From Lobosporangium transversale (lineage: Eukaryota; Mortierellomycota; Mortierellomycetes; Mortierellales; Mortierellaceae): DNA of 64,000 nucleotides. Made by a program: the position numbers and the translations under genes. Positions 1 to 9,952 of this stretch are shown here, in pieces; the stretch's first letter is position 1, and each line of letters opens with the position of its first letter. Location of the stretch: NCBI RefSeq assembly GCF_002105155.1, contig NW_019028991.1, forward strand, positions 124,001-188,000, read 5' to 3'. The notes beneath the pieces were generated by a model. The model saw only the letters and a list, made by a program, of their open reading frames with translations. It was not told where the DNA came from and made no database searches.

Positions 1-566
1 ATTAAGATGTGGAGGGCATTCGTGGATGTGTTCAACTGCCTGCCCTTGGCCGCTATTGTTGCCAATAAGATTTTTTGTGTACATGGTGGACTATCACCCA
101 ATTCTCGACGAGGATGACATCCGGGCGATCCGACGCCCTACAGACGTACCAGATTTTGGATTGCTGAATATCTATTGTGGTCAGATCCATCAGACACAGC
201 GGCGGACTGGGAAGATAACGAGCGTGGTGTTTCATATTGCTTTGGACGGAGTATCATCCAAAAGTTTTTGAATCGTCACGATTTTGATCTAGTATGTCGA
301 GCGCACATGGTAGTGGAGGATGGATATGAGTTCTTTAATGACCGGACACTGGTTACTGTCTTTTCGGCACCCAACTATTGTGGCGAATTCGATAACTACG
401 GAGCTGTGATGAGCGTGAACGAAGATCTGCTGTGTAGTTTCGAGCTGTTGAAGCCAATTGATCCAGAAACAGCACGAGCACAGATGCAGAGCCTTGCAGC
501 GTCAGCAGGCGGATGGAGAGTGAACAAGCAACGGCTCAGGTAAGAAAGCTTAAAAAAAGATGCTGT

Positions 567-600
<34 letters not shown>

Positions 601-725
601 TCTTATATGCATTTCGTTAAATATCTTTTTTTTTTTTTTTTTTTACCTCCTTCATTCATGGATTTAGCTTACCTGATAGCAACTCACTATTCACTTCAAC
701 GCCAGGCAGCATGATGCACGGATAG
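1..725 (+). pseudogene. PP1/PPZ-type Ser/Thr phosphatase catalytic subunit, 3' part, frameshifted
   Basis: The gene enters from the left edge and encodes the C-terminal half of a PP1-family metallophosphatase catalytic subunit, which dephosphorylates Ser/Thr residues. Visible family landmarks are the HGGLSP motif (about 82-99), [21 protein letters not shown] (172-195), [14 protein letters not shown] and [14 protein letters not shown], with the metal-binding His of CRAH present. The frame breaks twice: after SPN at 102 it moves +1 (one extra base near 103), and after GLLN at 169 it moves back (one base missing near 170), so the stretch between reads in another frame and the original frame has a stop at 118-120. 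A donor GTAAGA at 540 and acceptor TTTAG ending at 667 would add a last exon 668-725 of 18 codons, in frame. The breaks could be a real pseudogene or two sequencing errors; the rest of the frame is well conserved, so either is possible. Confidence 0.75.
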
Positions 726-1257
726 TCATGAAGCAAGAGAGAAAAGTGCAAACAAAAAAGCCAAGGATATGAGAATTATAATAATAATAATACCTAAAGA
801 GTTTGTTTATCCTTTTATTTACAAAAAAAAAAAAAAAAAAAAAAAAAAGAAAAGCTTGTGCACCATAGACATTTACATTGTTTGTTTCTTCTGCTCACAA
901 TCAACATTCGACGATGACTCGATTCTGAGCGAGAAGGCAAAAAAAGGGGAGTTTTTGGTCTAGATCGTTCTTACAGTTTGTCAATCATTATGTTCGACTT
1001 GTAAAAGTCAATGTCCCTTCTTCGATCTTGTTATTGATAGTTAAACACTACATCGGGCAACATCTGGGGATAAACAAACATTAAGGAAAAGAAAAAGAGA
1101 GGGCGAGAAGGCAATACCCAGATTATTATTTTTTTACGAAAGAAGTGCTGATTTATATATCTCAGGTTACGGATGGACGGAAGGTGTACAAGGTACGCAC
1201 AGTAAATTGGCATCAAAAGGCCGCAAAATTTGAATGTCAACCAACGGAGGAGAGGTA
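726..1257. other. Intergenic, homopolymer-rich
   Basis: No supportable gene. It holds an AATAAT-rich stretch, a poly-A run at about 823-848 and AT-rich DNA leading to the inverted-repeat element that starts at 1258. Confidence 0.6.
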
Positions 1258-1813
1258 AGGCGACTGTTCGGACTCCATCTGATACTGTATAAACACCCGA
1301 ACACTGCCCACATGCTATTGACTACTCTACGTCCCTTAAACAATATTCTTAGCATACATCTGAACTTTTGCAAGGGATGTGTCAATACTTCGACAAACAT
1401 GTAGCAATTAATGGCTATATCACAGCCCTTGGATTGTGGAAGCGCTGAAATTATGCGGAAAACGGGAACCATTTGTGTTTTTACTAGCAACAAGCGTGGT
1501 TTCAAAAAAGGGTGCCTCCAAGGAACAAATCCTATATCCTTCATTGCTCAAAAGAGACAATCTTGTCTTTTCTGCACCCCAAAAGCTCGCCATAATCCTA
1601 TTGAAGCGTTCAGAGGCATTATTTGCCTCATGGTTTGAGGATTAGCAGACTTTCAGTCAAGCTTTATTGTTTTGAACAAACACAGTAAATCCTGTCCATT
1701 CGAAGTTAGTCCCTTTGGATGGCAGCTATTCAGGGGATGCTAATCAGTTCCGCTAAATTATGGTGCAATCAAAGCAGATTTGGAAAACCAACAAGCATCG
1801 AACAGTCGCCTTA
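1256..1813. mobile_element. 554-bp terminal-inverted-repeat element (MITE-like), copy 1
   Basis: A 13-bp perfect inverted repeat, AGGCGACTGTTCG at 1258-1270 and CGAACAGTCGCCT at 1799-1811, bounds the element. TA dinucleotides lie directly outside both ends (1256-1257 and 1812-1813), as in the TA target duplications of Tc1/mariner-type transposons. No transposase frame is present, so it would be non-autonomous. Inside is a protein-like frame of 69 codons ending at the stop around 1645, nearly unchanged in the second copy at 9428-9951. I do not recognise that peptide. Attribution to Tc1/mariner is inference from the TA and TIR only. Confidence 0.65.
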
Positions 1814-1819
1814 ACAAGC

Positions 1820-1900
1820 GAGTGACCTCTCTGTGACGCGCACGTACCATGGGGGCGACTTTTCAAATTCTTTTATAGAGATGAAATCCAAAGTCGCCCC
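1820..1900. repeat. CRN-associated hairpin repeat, copy 1
   Basis: About 80 bp shared with 4765-4830 and 7376-7463. Its core is a 50-bp inverted repeat, GGGGGCGACTTT at 1851-1862 and AAAGTCGCCCC at 1890-1900, with a conserved spacer containing TTATAGAGATGAAATCC. It lies 3' of the broken CRN copy B and directly beyond the TIR element. In the intact CRN gene the same repeat sits in intron 1, so this copy may mark the remains of a further CRN gene. Confidence 0.6.
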
Positions 1901-1999
1901 AGTTAATATTTTAGCGTGTTATTAAATTTCTATGACAAGCCTTTTTATAGGATTAAGAACTATATATATTATGTATTACTGTATACTGTGACGAAAATT

Positions 2000-3365
2000 C
2001 TAAGTTGGGATATTTTTAAAAAGTTTCTCTTTGAGCTCGTCGAAGCTGACATGAAGAAGATCTTTGTAATCCTTGATTAATCCAGTGTGGTTTGCTGCAC
2101 CAGGGGAACCACGCATGTAAACTATTTTAAATCCAGTTACTGGCTCTCCATCCTTTTTGACAACAAAATGCCCATCGTCAATTATGGCGGAATGATTACC
2201 TCCAAATACTTCGTCCAAATAGCTTTCAATCTGATTTCTGCCGTCGGGACCTCTCTTATCAAAAGCGTTCTGGATTTGCTTAATTTGTTTCTTCTCGTGT
2301 TCTTGGAAATTACTTATGGACACCTGGATAAACATTGTGTCGAGTATGAAATCAAAGCGAGGATAAGTCGAATGACAATGGCTCAGTACATGTCCATAGC
2401 CACGTCCAAGAGAAGTCATGCCTTGATGGATTGTCCCATGATCCTTAAAGTCCATTATAATCTCCGTTGGATTCACGCCGATAAGGTTTGTTGCTTTGAG
2501 AACGATTGGCTTGGTTAAAGTCAAAAGCCGGACTAGCAGTGCCAACTCGAAATCATCTCCACTCATCTCTCCAAGAATAACTCCCCTCAGGATATGCTCA
2601 TGATGAGGCATATTTGTAAACGCCTGAAAGAGTGCTTTCTGCGCTGGGAGGCACAAGACATAGTTTATGGCTCCGCGGTTCTTGTTGAGACGATAGATAA
2701 GCCCTAGGTCACGGAAATCCCATTCAAAATCACTACTCTGCGAGTTGTTGCCAAGGAAGACTGTTGCAAGGCTTTTAGCGAACTTCTTCTTCGCTTCATC
2801 GCTGCAAGATCTGTAGTACGTCCAAACTACAGTGTGAAACTCGCCTGTTCTCTCAGTTACATACGAATCAATGCTATTTCTTGTGAGTGGTCTTTCCTCA
2901 ATTGACCGGATGAGGAACATAAACTCTCGTGGCACACGGTTTGTAATCCTCATTATATCCTGGACAATATCGGGTTGGTTCAGGTGGACCTCCAACCATT
3001 TTGAAAACACTGTCTCGGATAGTGGGCCAACAAAGTACAATAAGGTGTTTCGAAGACTGCCTGGCATAATCTCCAATTCATATTTGGCATGGGCTGTTCC
3101 TGTAAATATCGCTCTAGATCCTTTGGATTCAGCTTCCCATCGAGTGAGATCCTTTAGATGGTTCAAGAACAGGTATTTATCTGGCACGTACGGCTCTTTT
3201 TGGAATAACTTTCCATGTTCGTCGATAATGAATAGTGTTTTGCGCTCCTTCTGTTTGAATAGGTCGAATAATGCGCGACCAGCCGCAATTGAGCAATCTA
3301 TAACTTCAGAAGCGTCGAGGAGACTTTCCAGATCAGATGCCGTCAAGATATCCCTGTTGAGAGCG
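2000..3365 (-). pseudogene. Crinkler (CRN) C-terminal domain, truncated copy B
   Basis: One open frame of about 450 codons that aligns with roughly the last 75 percent of the C-terminal region of the intact CRN gene at 5129-8028. Visible landmarks are the Walker-B-like LFIIDEHGKL, a GTAHAKYELEIM stretch, NRVPREF, the YPRFDF / FIQVS pair of the presumed nuclease part, and RNQIESYLDEVFGGNH. It starts at a point equal to residue 315 or so of the intact protein, just before LTASDLE, so the ubiquitin-like header and the P-loop are missing. Upstream it runs directly into copy A in another frame. It could still be expressed as part of a chimera, but as it stands it lacks an ATP-binding loop and is best read as a broken gene. 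Confidence 0.75.
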
Positions 3366-4641
3366 AAGAAGATCCTTAACAGTGCCTTTGCCGATTTTAT
3401 TTCCTAGAGCTTGACGAGTAATTGGTTGGAATATCGGTTCAATTTTACTATAACAGTTCTTCAAAGTCTCCAAGAATTGTTCTTTGCGATCCTCCTCATA
3501 ATCCTTTAGTCGTTTCTTAATCCCATTAGCCGCGAGCTCAATGCCTTCAATGTCTTCGCCAAAAAAAAATATTGAATTCCCGTGGCACACATCCGGTGGC
3601 TTTTTGAATCTCGCCTCGTAGCTCATTCAATTGTTGGCGGGCTGTTGGGTGGACCTTATTTATGATCACATCCAGTAGCTTATTGAAAATATCAGGCGAC
3701 AGTGGACTAACATACTCGACATAGTGTGGTGCGTCTCTGAGAATGAGCTTTGCAAATCTTACCGTACTGCTAAACACTACTCTCGCATTATTTGAATTGT
3801 TCCAAGAGTTGAAAGTCTTTAGAGGCCATAAAACTGGGAACCTGTCGGGCGCAGACTTACTATTTTTCTGGAAATAATGCACCATGCTCATCCACGACAA
3901 ATAATGCCTTCTGACTTCTTGACTGGAGTAGGTCACCCAAGATACTGCTGGCGCTACTCACAAAAAGATTTTCCGATGTTTCAATTTCGACCATTTCCTC
4001 GAGCTCTGAGGCTGTCAAAGTATCTTTGTTGATGGATAAGAAGAGTTGACAGATCAGTCGTGATGCGTCAGTATTAGTGTCACAATTGTTAAGTTGATTA
4101 GCATCCGCAATATAAAGCACTGGCCAACCATGTGCATATGCCTTGGCCGCAAGGAACCATGAAATGTATGATTTGCCGACGCCCATTGGACCGTAAACAT
4201 TTCTTGACAGACGACTCACTGTTCTCGAGTTCATTCCATAGCTTCATCATCTATTCAGACATAAAAAAACTCGCGACCTTGATAGCCTCTCGCAAAGAAT
4301 ATTGGGTTCTGACCAAGATCCATTGAAGTAATTCGATTCCCAGCCTGCACCATCAAAAGCGATTGGAACTCGGCGCGGGGTTCTGGTGCATACTTGTTAT
4401 TTTCGCTCAAATTCAGTATATGTTGGGGTAAAACTACGAGTTCGCCATCGACTGCAATATATCGCTTCAAGGAACGACAGCGCTTCGTAAGGTGCTCTTT
4501 GAGCATATAAGAATAGCGAGACTGACGTGAGTATGGAATAAATAAATTTTCTCAAGAATCATCAAAACTATGAATGGAATAAACTCACTTTCTAAATCTT
4601 CGTCTTCTGTGTCTTCTAGGCTCCTTTGGGACTTCTTGGGG
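3350..4641 (-). pseudogene. Crinkler (CRN) copy A, frameshifted fragment with P-loop
   Basis: A degraded CRN copy lying immediately upstream of copy B on the same strand. Pieces in successive frames match the intact CRN gene in order: an exon-2-like piece (4641-4589, acceptor AATAG, donor GTGAGT), a segment ending near 4255, the Walker A loop GPMGVGKS with a Walker-B-like FVVDEHGALF (4234-3860), a VPREF-containing piece (3936-3547) and a final piece (3626-3360). At least four frame changes and several in-frame stops separate them. The header exon is absent, although the intron-1 hairpin repeat survives upstream at 4765-4830. It ends where copy B begins, so A and B together look like the product of unequal exchange between tandem genes followed by decay. 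Confidence 0.75.
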
Positions 4642-4764
4642 CTATTTAAAATCCACGCAATAAACTAACAAGAGGATAGTTAGATAGGAGGCTTTGATAA
4701 AAGTACTTGTATGCGATAGAGCAGTGGGGAGCCGAAATAAGCTCAAGCAAAAAGCCTCGCGAGA

Positions 4765-4830
4765 GGACAGTGAGAGTCAGAGTATACGCACGCACCATGG
4801 AGGCGACTTTACAAATTCTTTTTACAGATC
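4765..4830. repeat. CRN-associated hairpin repeat, copy 2 (half)
   Basis: The stretch CAGTGAGAGTCAGAG, then ACCATGGAGGCGACTTT (to 4810) and the start of the spacer, match copies 1 and 3. The right arm of the hairpin is no longer recognisable. It lies about 125 bp upstream of the exon-2-like piece of CRN copy A, the position that intron 1 occupies in the intact gene. Confidence 0.6.
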
Positions 4831-5128
4831 AAACTGTGCATTTAACAATTAAGCACCATTTACCACTATGCCTACTACCGCCCTCTGAATAATTCTCTAC
4901 AAATAGCAAGACTGGATATTTTTGGCTATTCTAGAATGATTTGGGCGATCTAAAAGTCCCATAAATATAAACAGATCTAAAGTCGTCAAGCCGCATCTGC
5001 GTATTTATCTCAATCTGGTCTCTCATCTCATCTACAACCCGACGCGGCACCCTTTGATAGGATGACGCTTAAAGTTAGAAGATGAATGGAGTAGAAGCTT
5101 CCTTTATTGATAACACTATCCAACACTA
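4831..5128. other. Spacer between CRN copy A and the intact CRN gene
   Basis: AT-rich, without an open frame I can support. It contains the presumed 3' untranslated region of the intact CRN gene, whose stop is at 5129-5131. Confidence 0.5.
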
Positions 5129-8028
5129 TCAAACAATGTTTGCAAAGAATAGGCTTTTGAGGTCGTTGAAGCTTACATGTTCTACATCTGGCAACTCTGT
5201 AACGAGCTGGCGGTGATTCCCTAGGTTAATATCTCTACCACAAATGTAGACGATTCGGAATCCAGGAACAACTTCATCAATACCTGTTGTCGGGTCTTTT
5301 TTGGTGACAATAAATCCATCCTTTCCAAAATCAGCTCTATGCTTTCCACCATACATTTCATCCAAGTAACACTCAATCTGATTCCTATCATTATACACCA
5401 CTTTGGGTGTCTTGTACGGTCGCTTAAATGCTTTCCTTAAATCACTTGAATCTCTGTTATGCACTCCAAACTCGCTGACAGACACCTGGATGAATATTGG
5501 TCCAACCATAAAGTCAAATCGAGGATATCCTGGATAGCCACGGGCCAAGAATTTATCTTTTCCAGGGCCAAGAGAATGTCGTTGCCTGCTTATAACTCGG
5601 TAGTCATCGAAGTCCAACACGATCGAGCCCTTAGGATCACCAACGAGGTTCGTTGTAGGGAGCACTATTGGCCTAATACTAGTGCAAATAAATGCATGAA
5701 AAATTGCTTGCTCAAATTCATTTCCACTGAACCTATTAGCCTTGAGCCGATTCTTTAGATCTTCTGGCATTCCCATTGTCTTGAACTGATCCAAAAGTGC
5801 TCTGAAGGCTGTATTGCATAAAGGGCGGAATAAAATTACTCCATCTCTCCTTAGACGGAACAAAAGACCCAGATCTATGAAATCCCACTTGAACTCTCCT
5901 TCGACAGAACCATGTAAGAACGCCGAGGCAAGGCCATTATAAAAATTTGTACGGGTCGTCTCGGATTTTTCGATGCTTTTGTAGTAGTTCTGGATGTTGT
6001 GAGAAAAATCCAACCTTCGGCAGTCTTCAAACTTCTCGAATGCCTCCTTAATGGGTAACTCTGGATTCTCTTCAATATAGGTTGACAAGTTCATCAGCTC
6101 TCGTGGTACAAGGTTCGTGATACTCCGTATATCCTCGTAGTCCGTGGATTGGAGATTGGGAGTATGCTTCAACAGATTCTTGAAAGCGTCATCCAACAAA
6201 GGTCCCACGAATACCACTGTTTTAAAGTCCTCCTTAAAGCTCGATTCCATGATCTCCAATTCGAATTTTGCATGCGCTGTGCCAGTGAGAATCAAACGAG
6301 ATCCAGCCAAGTCTTCAGTCCAACTGGAAAGGTCCATCAGAGGTTTTAAAGATTTAAATTTTTCTGGTACTGGTTTGTCGAATCTGAAGAGTTTCCCATG
6401 TTCGTCAATAATAGTTAGAGTCTTCCGTTCCTTCTGCATGAGCATGTTAAAAACGCGTATGATAGCAGTATTCCATATGCCACCTTGAACACCATAGCCG
6501 GATACAAGCGTCTCCAGTTCGGCAGCAGTTAAAACATCCTTGTTCATCACAAGGAAACGCTCGATCACTTCCATATATGAGTCCGCTTTCTCACTAGTAT
6601 CCAAAGTACCCGCATCTGATATGTAGAGGGTAAGCCATCCTTCAGCATATGCTCTTGCTGTCAAAAAATAGGAGAGAAAGCTCTTGCCAATACCCATTGG
6701 ACCAGACAAGACTCGTCTGTATACGCACCTTTGTTCTTCTTCCATCTCGTTCCAAAGCTCCAGCATTTGGTGCGTGACGAGAATTTCAGAGACTCTATAA
6801 CCCTTTGGGACTTGACCCAGGGATGGTATATCGACCCAACTACCAGCCTTCAGATCGTCTTTGAGATGTTCAAACTCATTACGTGGTTTTGGAAGGTATC
6901 TAGAATCCTCTAGCATTGCGATCCAAGAGGGTGGTAACGTGACCATTTTGCCATCAGAAGCCCTGTATTCTCTCCACCCTTCCTCAATGCGTATCTTCTT
7001 TGAAGGTGAAATATACTGTGGATCTAATTATGATCATCGTACACATACACAGTTGGTTAGTACCATAACATATAGCCAGTCATCAAGTCAATCTATTTAT
7101 ACAGCAAAAAACAAATTATTACCTTCGTCCATTTTTCTCTTGAGAATCTGTCCCGATGTCTCTAGAAAGATAAGAGAGCGCAGCAATGGCAGAAATGTTA
7201 GCATTTTGATCAGATCAAAGAATATATTGCTGTCAATGAGATATGAACGCCAGCTAATGGAGAGTCAGAGCATGTGTGCGAAACGCGAAACAGATTCAAT
7301 CAGAAAAACTAACAAATGCATCAATGTAAACAGGTCAAATAAAAATAAAAATAAAAATGAAAACTGTGTTCTCAGACAACAGTGAGAGTCAGAGCATGCG
7401 CATGGACCATGGGGGCGACTTTTCAATTTTTTTTATAGAGATGAAATCCAAAGTCGCCCCCGGTTAAATAGTGTTGCCGAGATTCATCTCAACAACATAA
7501 AAAAGGGATAGATACACGTGACCGTGATGAGATAGCTTCATCAATTGAACAATCGAAATATCATCAGTCCATCAAGAGCTAATACATACCTCGCTGCGGT
7601 GGCTTGACAAAAACATGGATAGTTTCCTCTGGAAGTTCGGAAATAAATATGTCCCTAAGCTTCCTTGACGCGGGTACGAGAGCCTCTTTCGACACAATTT
7701 CTGACTCAACGACGGTCTTGTCTTTGTCAGGGATGGAAACCTTGTAGAGAGTAAACTGGTCAGCATCGAAGTCCTTAAACGCATTTTTCTTCGCTGCCTT
7801 GATGGCTTGCTTGAGTTCATCGACTGAACAATTGGAAAGAATCTTTACAGAAAAAGAAGTTGCTTCTCCATCAACAATACAAAAAATCTTTAGCTCGGTT
7901 GGCTCGAGGATTTTAGGGTCATTGGTGCTTGAAGACTCTTCCTTCGCTTCCCCTTTTCTTTCTTCTTTCCTTTCATACGGTTTAGTTCGAGGTGATAGGC
8001 ATCGTGGTGATGTTCTGTCGCTTCCCAT
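5129..8028 (-). CDS. Crinkler (CRN) family protein, header + P-loop NTPase + nuclease-like C terminus
   Basis: Three exons give a 790-residue product: 8028-7590, 7161-7123 and 7023-5129, with donors GTATGT and GTAATA and acceptors TCTAG and TTAG; phases agree at both joins. Residues 45-146 match the ubiquitin-like CRN header (ELKIFCIVDG, VDELKQAIKAAKKNAFKDFDAD). The classic LFLAK motif is replaced by TLYKVSIPD, and no hydrophobic signal peptide is visible at the Lys/Arg/Ser-rich N terminus. Residues 267-274 are a Walker A loop (GPMGIGKS) and 364-369 a Walker-B-like IIDEHG. The C terminus has FDF (662-664) and FIQVS (670-674), placed like the acidic and final catalytic strands of restriction-endonuclease-fold nucleases in NTPase-type CRNs; that assignment is tentative. 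CRN proteins act in host nuclei or in inter-organism conflict; the role here is unknown. Two decayed relatives lie downstream on the same strand. Confidence 0.85.
7376..7463. repeat. CRN-associated hairpin repeat, copy 3, in CRN intron 1
   Basis: A complete copy: CAGTGAGAGTCAGAG, then GGGGGCGACTTT at 7411-7422 and AAAGTCGCCCCC at 7450-7461 as a 12-bp perfect inverted repeat around a T-rich spacer. It lies inside intron 1 (7589-7162) of the intact CRN gene. A shorter match to its left part (GAGAGTCAGAGCATG) occurs near 7259-7275 in the same intron. Confidence 0.65.
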
Positions 8029-8581
8029 TGTGATTTCAAAAACAAGGGTGTAAATGGACGGAGGACAGAAAATAGGGAAAGGTTGATAAAAATGCTAAAG
8101 GATGATAATTCAGTAGCAGGATGGTTCAAAATTGTCTAGAGATGAAGTTGAGGGAGGAAAAGAAAAAAAGAAAAAAAGAAAAAAAAAAAGGAAAGGAAAG
8201 GAAAGGAAAGGCAATGAATGAAGGCTTGGAATAAATAAAAGAGCAAAATTGATGGGAGCAAAACTGGGGGGAAATAAGAAAAAAGTGAAAAGAGGATAAA
8301 GGAAGAAAAGGAAGAGGAGAGTGCAAAAATGAAGTGAAGCAAGTTAAAGAAAGGAGCGACAATTGATAAATTTGTTCCTTTATTTCAAGGTTGGGCTATG
8401 CTGTGTGTGTGTGTGAGAAAATTTTTTTTCTTGTTGCACAAGACGCCATGCGATTAAAGGCCCCCAAGTGTGACGTAACATGTATTATTTAAATACACAA
8501 ACACTATTCATTCTCTTTAACTCTCTTGTTTTAACCACACAATCGAAAGTATGCACACATTCACCCTACATTCATCCCACT
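8029..8581. other. Purine-rich spacer and probable promoter region
   Basis: On the plus strand 8150-8360 is almost pure A/G (pyrimidine tract on the CRN coding strand), including GGAAA repeats near 8189-8211. A (TG)6 run lies at about 8402-8414. It separates the minus-strand CRN gene from a small plus-strand spliced ORF, so it may serve as a divergent promoter. No gene seen. Confidence 0.5.
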
Positions 8582-8809
8582 ATGTACAAGTCAAATACTC
8601 CCTCATTCCAAGAACAAGAAGCTGTTACTGATATTGTAAGTGTTCAAACGCGAATAATATTTTTTGTATCAGTGCTTTCTTGGTGATATCTAAGCAAAAT
8701 TATGCTTTAGAGAAAACCCTTGACGCGTCAAACTTTAGGAAGGATGGGGAGAATGACAGCAAAGAAAGAAAAGATGGCAATGAAGAAAAAGAGGAGGATG
8801 ATCAAGTAG
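8582..8809 (+). CDS. Small spliced ORF, 50-residue basic protein (hypothetical)
   Basis: I do not recognise this product. Exon 8582-8635 encodes 18 codons from ATG (MYKSNTPSFQEQEAVTDI) and ends at a strong donor GTAAGT. Acceptor GCTTTAG at 8710 opens exon 8711-8809 in frame, which ends at TAG. The second exon is very Lys/Arg/Met-rich (for example RQTLGRMGRM, MKKKRRMIK). An AATAAA hexamer follows at about 8864. The clean splice pair, basic composition and polyadenylation hexamer argue for a real small gene, perhaps nucleolar or RNA-binding by charge, but a chance frame cannot be excluded at this length. Confidence 0.4.
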
Positions 8810-8924
8810 ATATCCCAGCAATTATATTAGTTGCCCCATAAAGTCTAGTTCATTGCTTGAGAGTAATAAAGAAAAAACTTGGCATTTGGACGTTAAGAAT
8901 GGACTCAATAATATTGGTTTTGTG

Positions 8925-9114
8925 CAAGCCTGAGGGCGAAGTTCATGTGCACATGCACGCGCCGAAAGGCAAACGTGGCATGCTCCTGCAGACACTTCTC
9001 TGGGACCAAGCGTGACATTTTGGCTGGAGGTCTAAAAAATTTCTAAGTTGAACACACCACAGGAAAGGCTCTTTTTTTTTATTTTTTTTTTATTTCCAAG
9101 TCATTTACACCACA

Positions 9115-9153
<39 letters not shown>

Positions 9154-9420
9154 GAGAATGATGGGAGGTAAATTTCGTAATGAATAAATGAGGTTGTGAA
9201 ATGAGAGCAAGAAAAACAATAGCATGCTTCACATGTAGGCCATTTTCTTGTGATCTGCAAACTTTGCTTAAAAAAAAATGACAACCTTTCCTGCGGTGTT
9301 TTCGACTTAAGAAATTTTTTTAAGCAAGTCCCAGCCGGTGAGAGAGAAGAGCAAGCCACATTTGGCTTCCAGCACGTGCATGTGCACATGAACTTCGTCC
9401 TCAGGCTGGTGACGAGCCTA
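8925..9420. repeat. Diverged inverted repeat, arms about 180 bp
   Basis: The left arm (8925-9110) and the reverse complement of the right arm (9250-9420) share the core GAAGTTCATGTGCACATGCACG and flanking blocks (CAGGAAAGG, TAAAAAATTTCT-like). Identity is roughly three quarters by eye. The spacer holds long T runs (9120-9148). The right arm abuts the truncated 5' end of the second TIR-element copy. No coding frame spans either arm. Confidence 0.55.
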
Positions 9421-9427
9421 GTGAACC

Positions 9428-9952
9428 CATCTGATACTATATAAACACCTGAACACTGCCAGACTACTCTACGTCCCTTAAACAATATTCCTAGTATACA
9501 TCTGAACTTTTGCAAGAGATGTGTCAATACTTCGACAAACATGTAACATTTAATGGCTACATCACAGCCCTTGGATTGTGGAAGCGCTGAAAGTATGCGG
9601 AAAACGGGAACCATTTGTGTTTTTACTAGCAACAAGCGTGGTTTCAAAAAAGGGTGCCTCCAAGGAACAGATCCTATATCCTTCATTGCTCAAAAGAGAC
9701 AATCTTGTCTTTTCTGCACCCCAAAAGCTCGCCATAATCCTATTGAAGCGTTCAGAGGCATTATTTGCCTCATGGTTTGAGGATTAGCAGACTTTCAGTC
9801 AAGTTTTATTGTTTTGAACAACACAGTAAATCCTGTCCATTCGAAGTAGTCCCTCTGGATGGCAGCTATCCAGGGGATGCTAATCATTTCTGCTAAATTG
9901 CGGTGAAATCAGAGCAGATTTGGAAAACCAACAAGCATCGAACAGTCGCCTA
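9428..9952. mobile_element. TIR element copy 2, 5'-truncated
   Basis: Matches the element at 1258-1811 from about 1276 onward, with only scattered substitutions and one gap of about 10 bases near its left end, and keeps the right terminal repeat CGAACAGTCGCC (9939-9950) followed by TA. The left terminal repeat is missing, replaced by the end of the inverted repeat at 9250-9420. The internal 69-codon frame (ending near 9787) differs from copy 1 at a single residue, suggesting recent duplication or constraint. Confidence 0.65.

Noticed and set aside
1167..1544. Minus-strand frame of 125 codons inside the TIR element, with a related 179-codon frame at 9147-9686
   Set aside because: It is the antisense of the protein-like plus frame, and the two copies share it only because the DNA is duplicated.
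8126..8362. Phe/Ser-rich minus-strand frames
   Set aside because: Simple translation of a purine-rich tract; low complexity with no splice signals.
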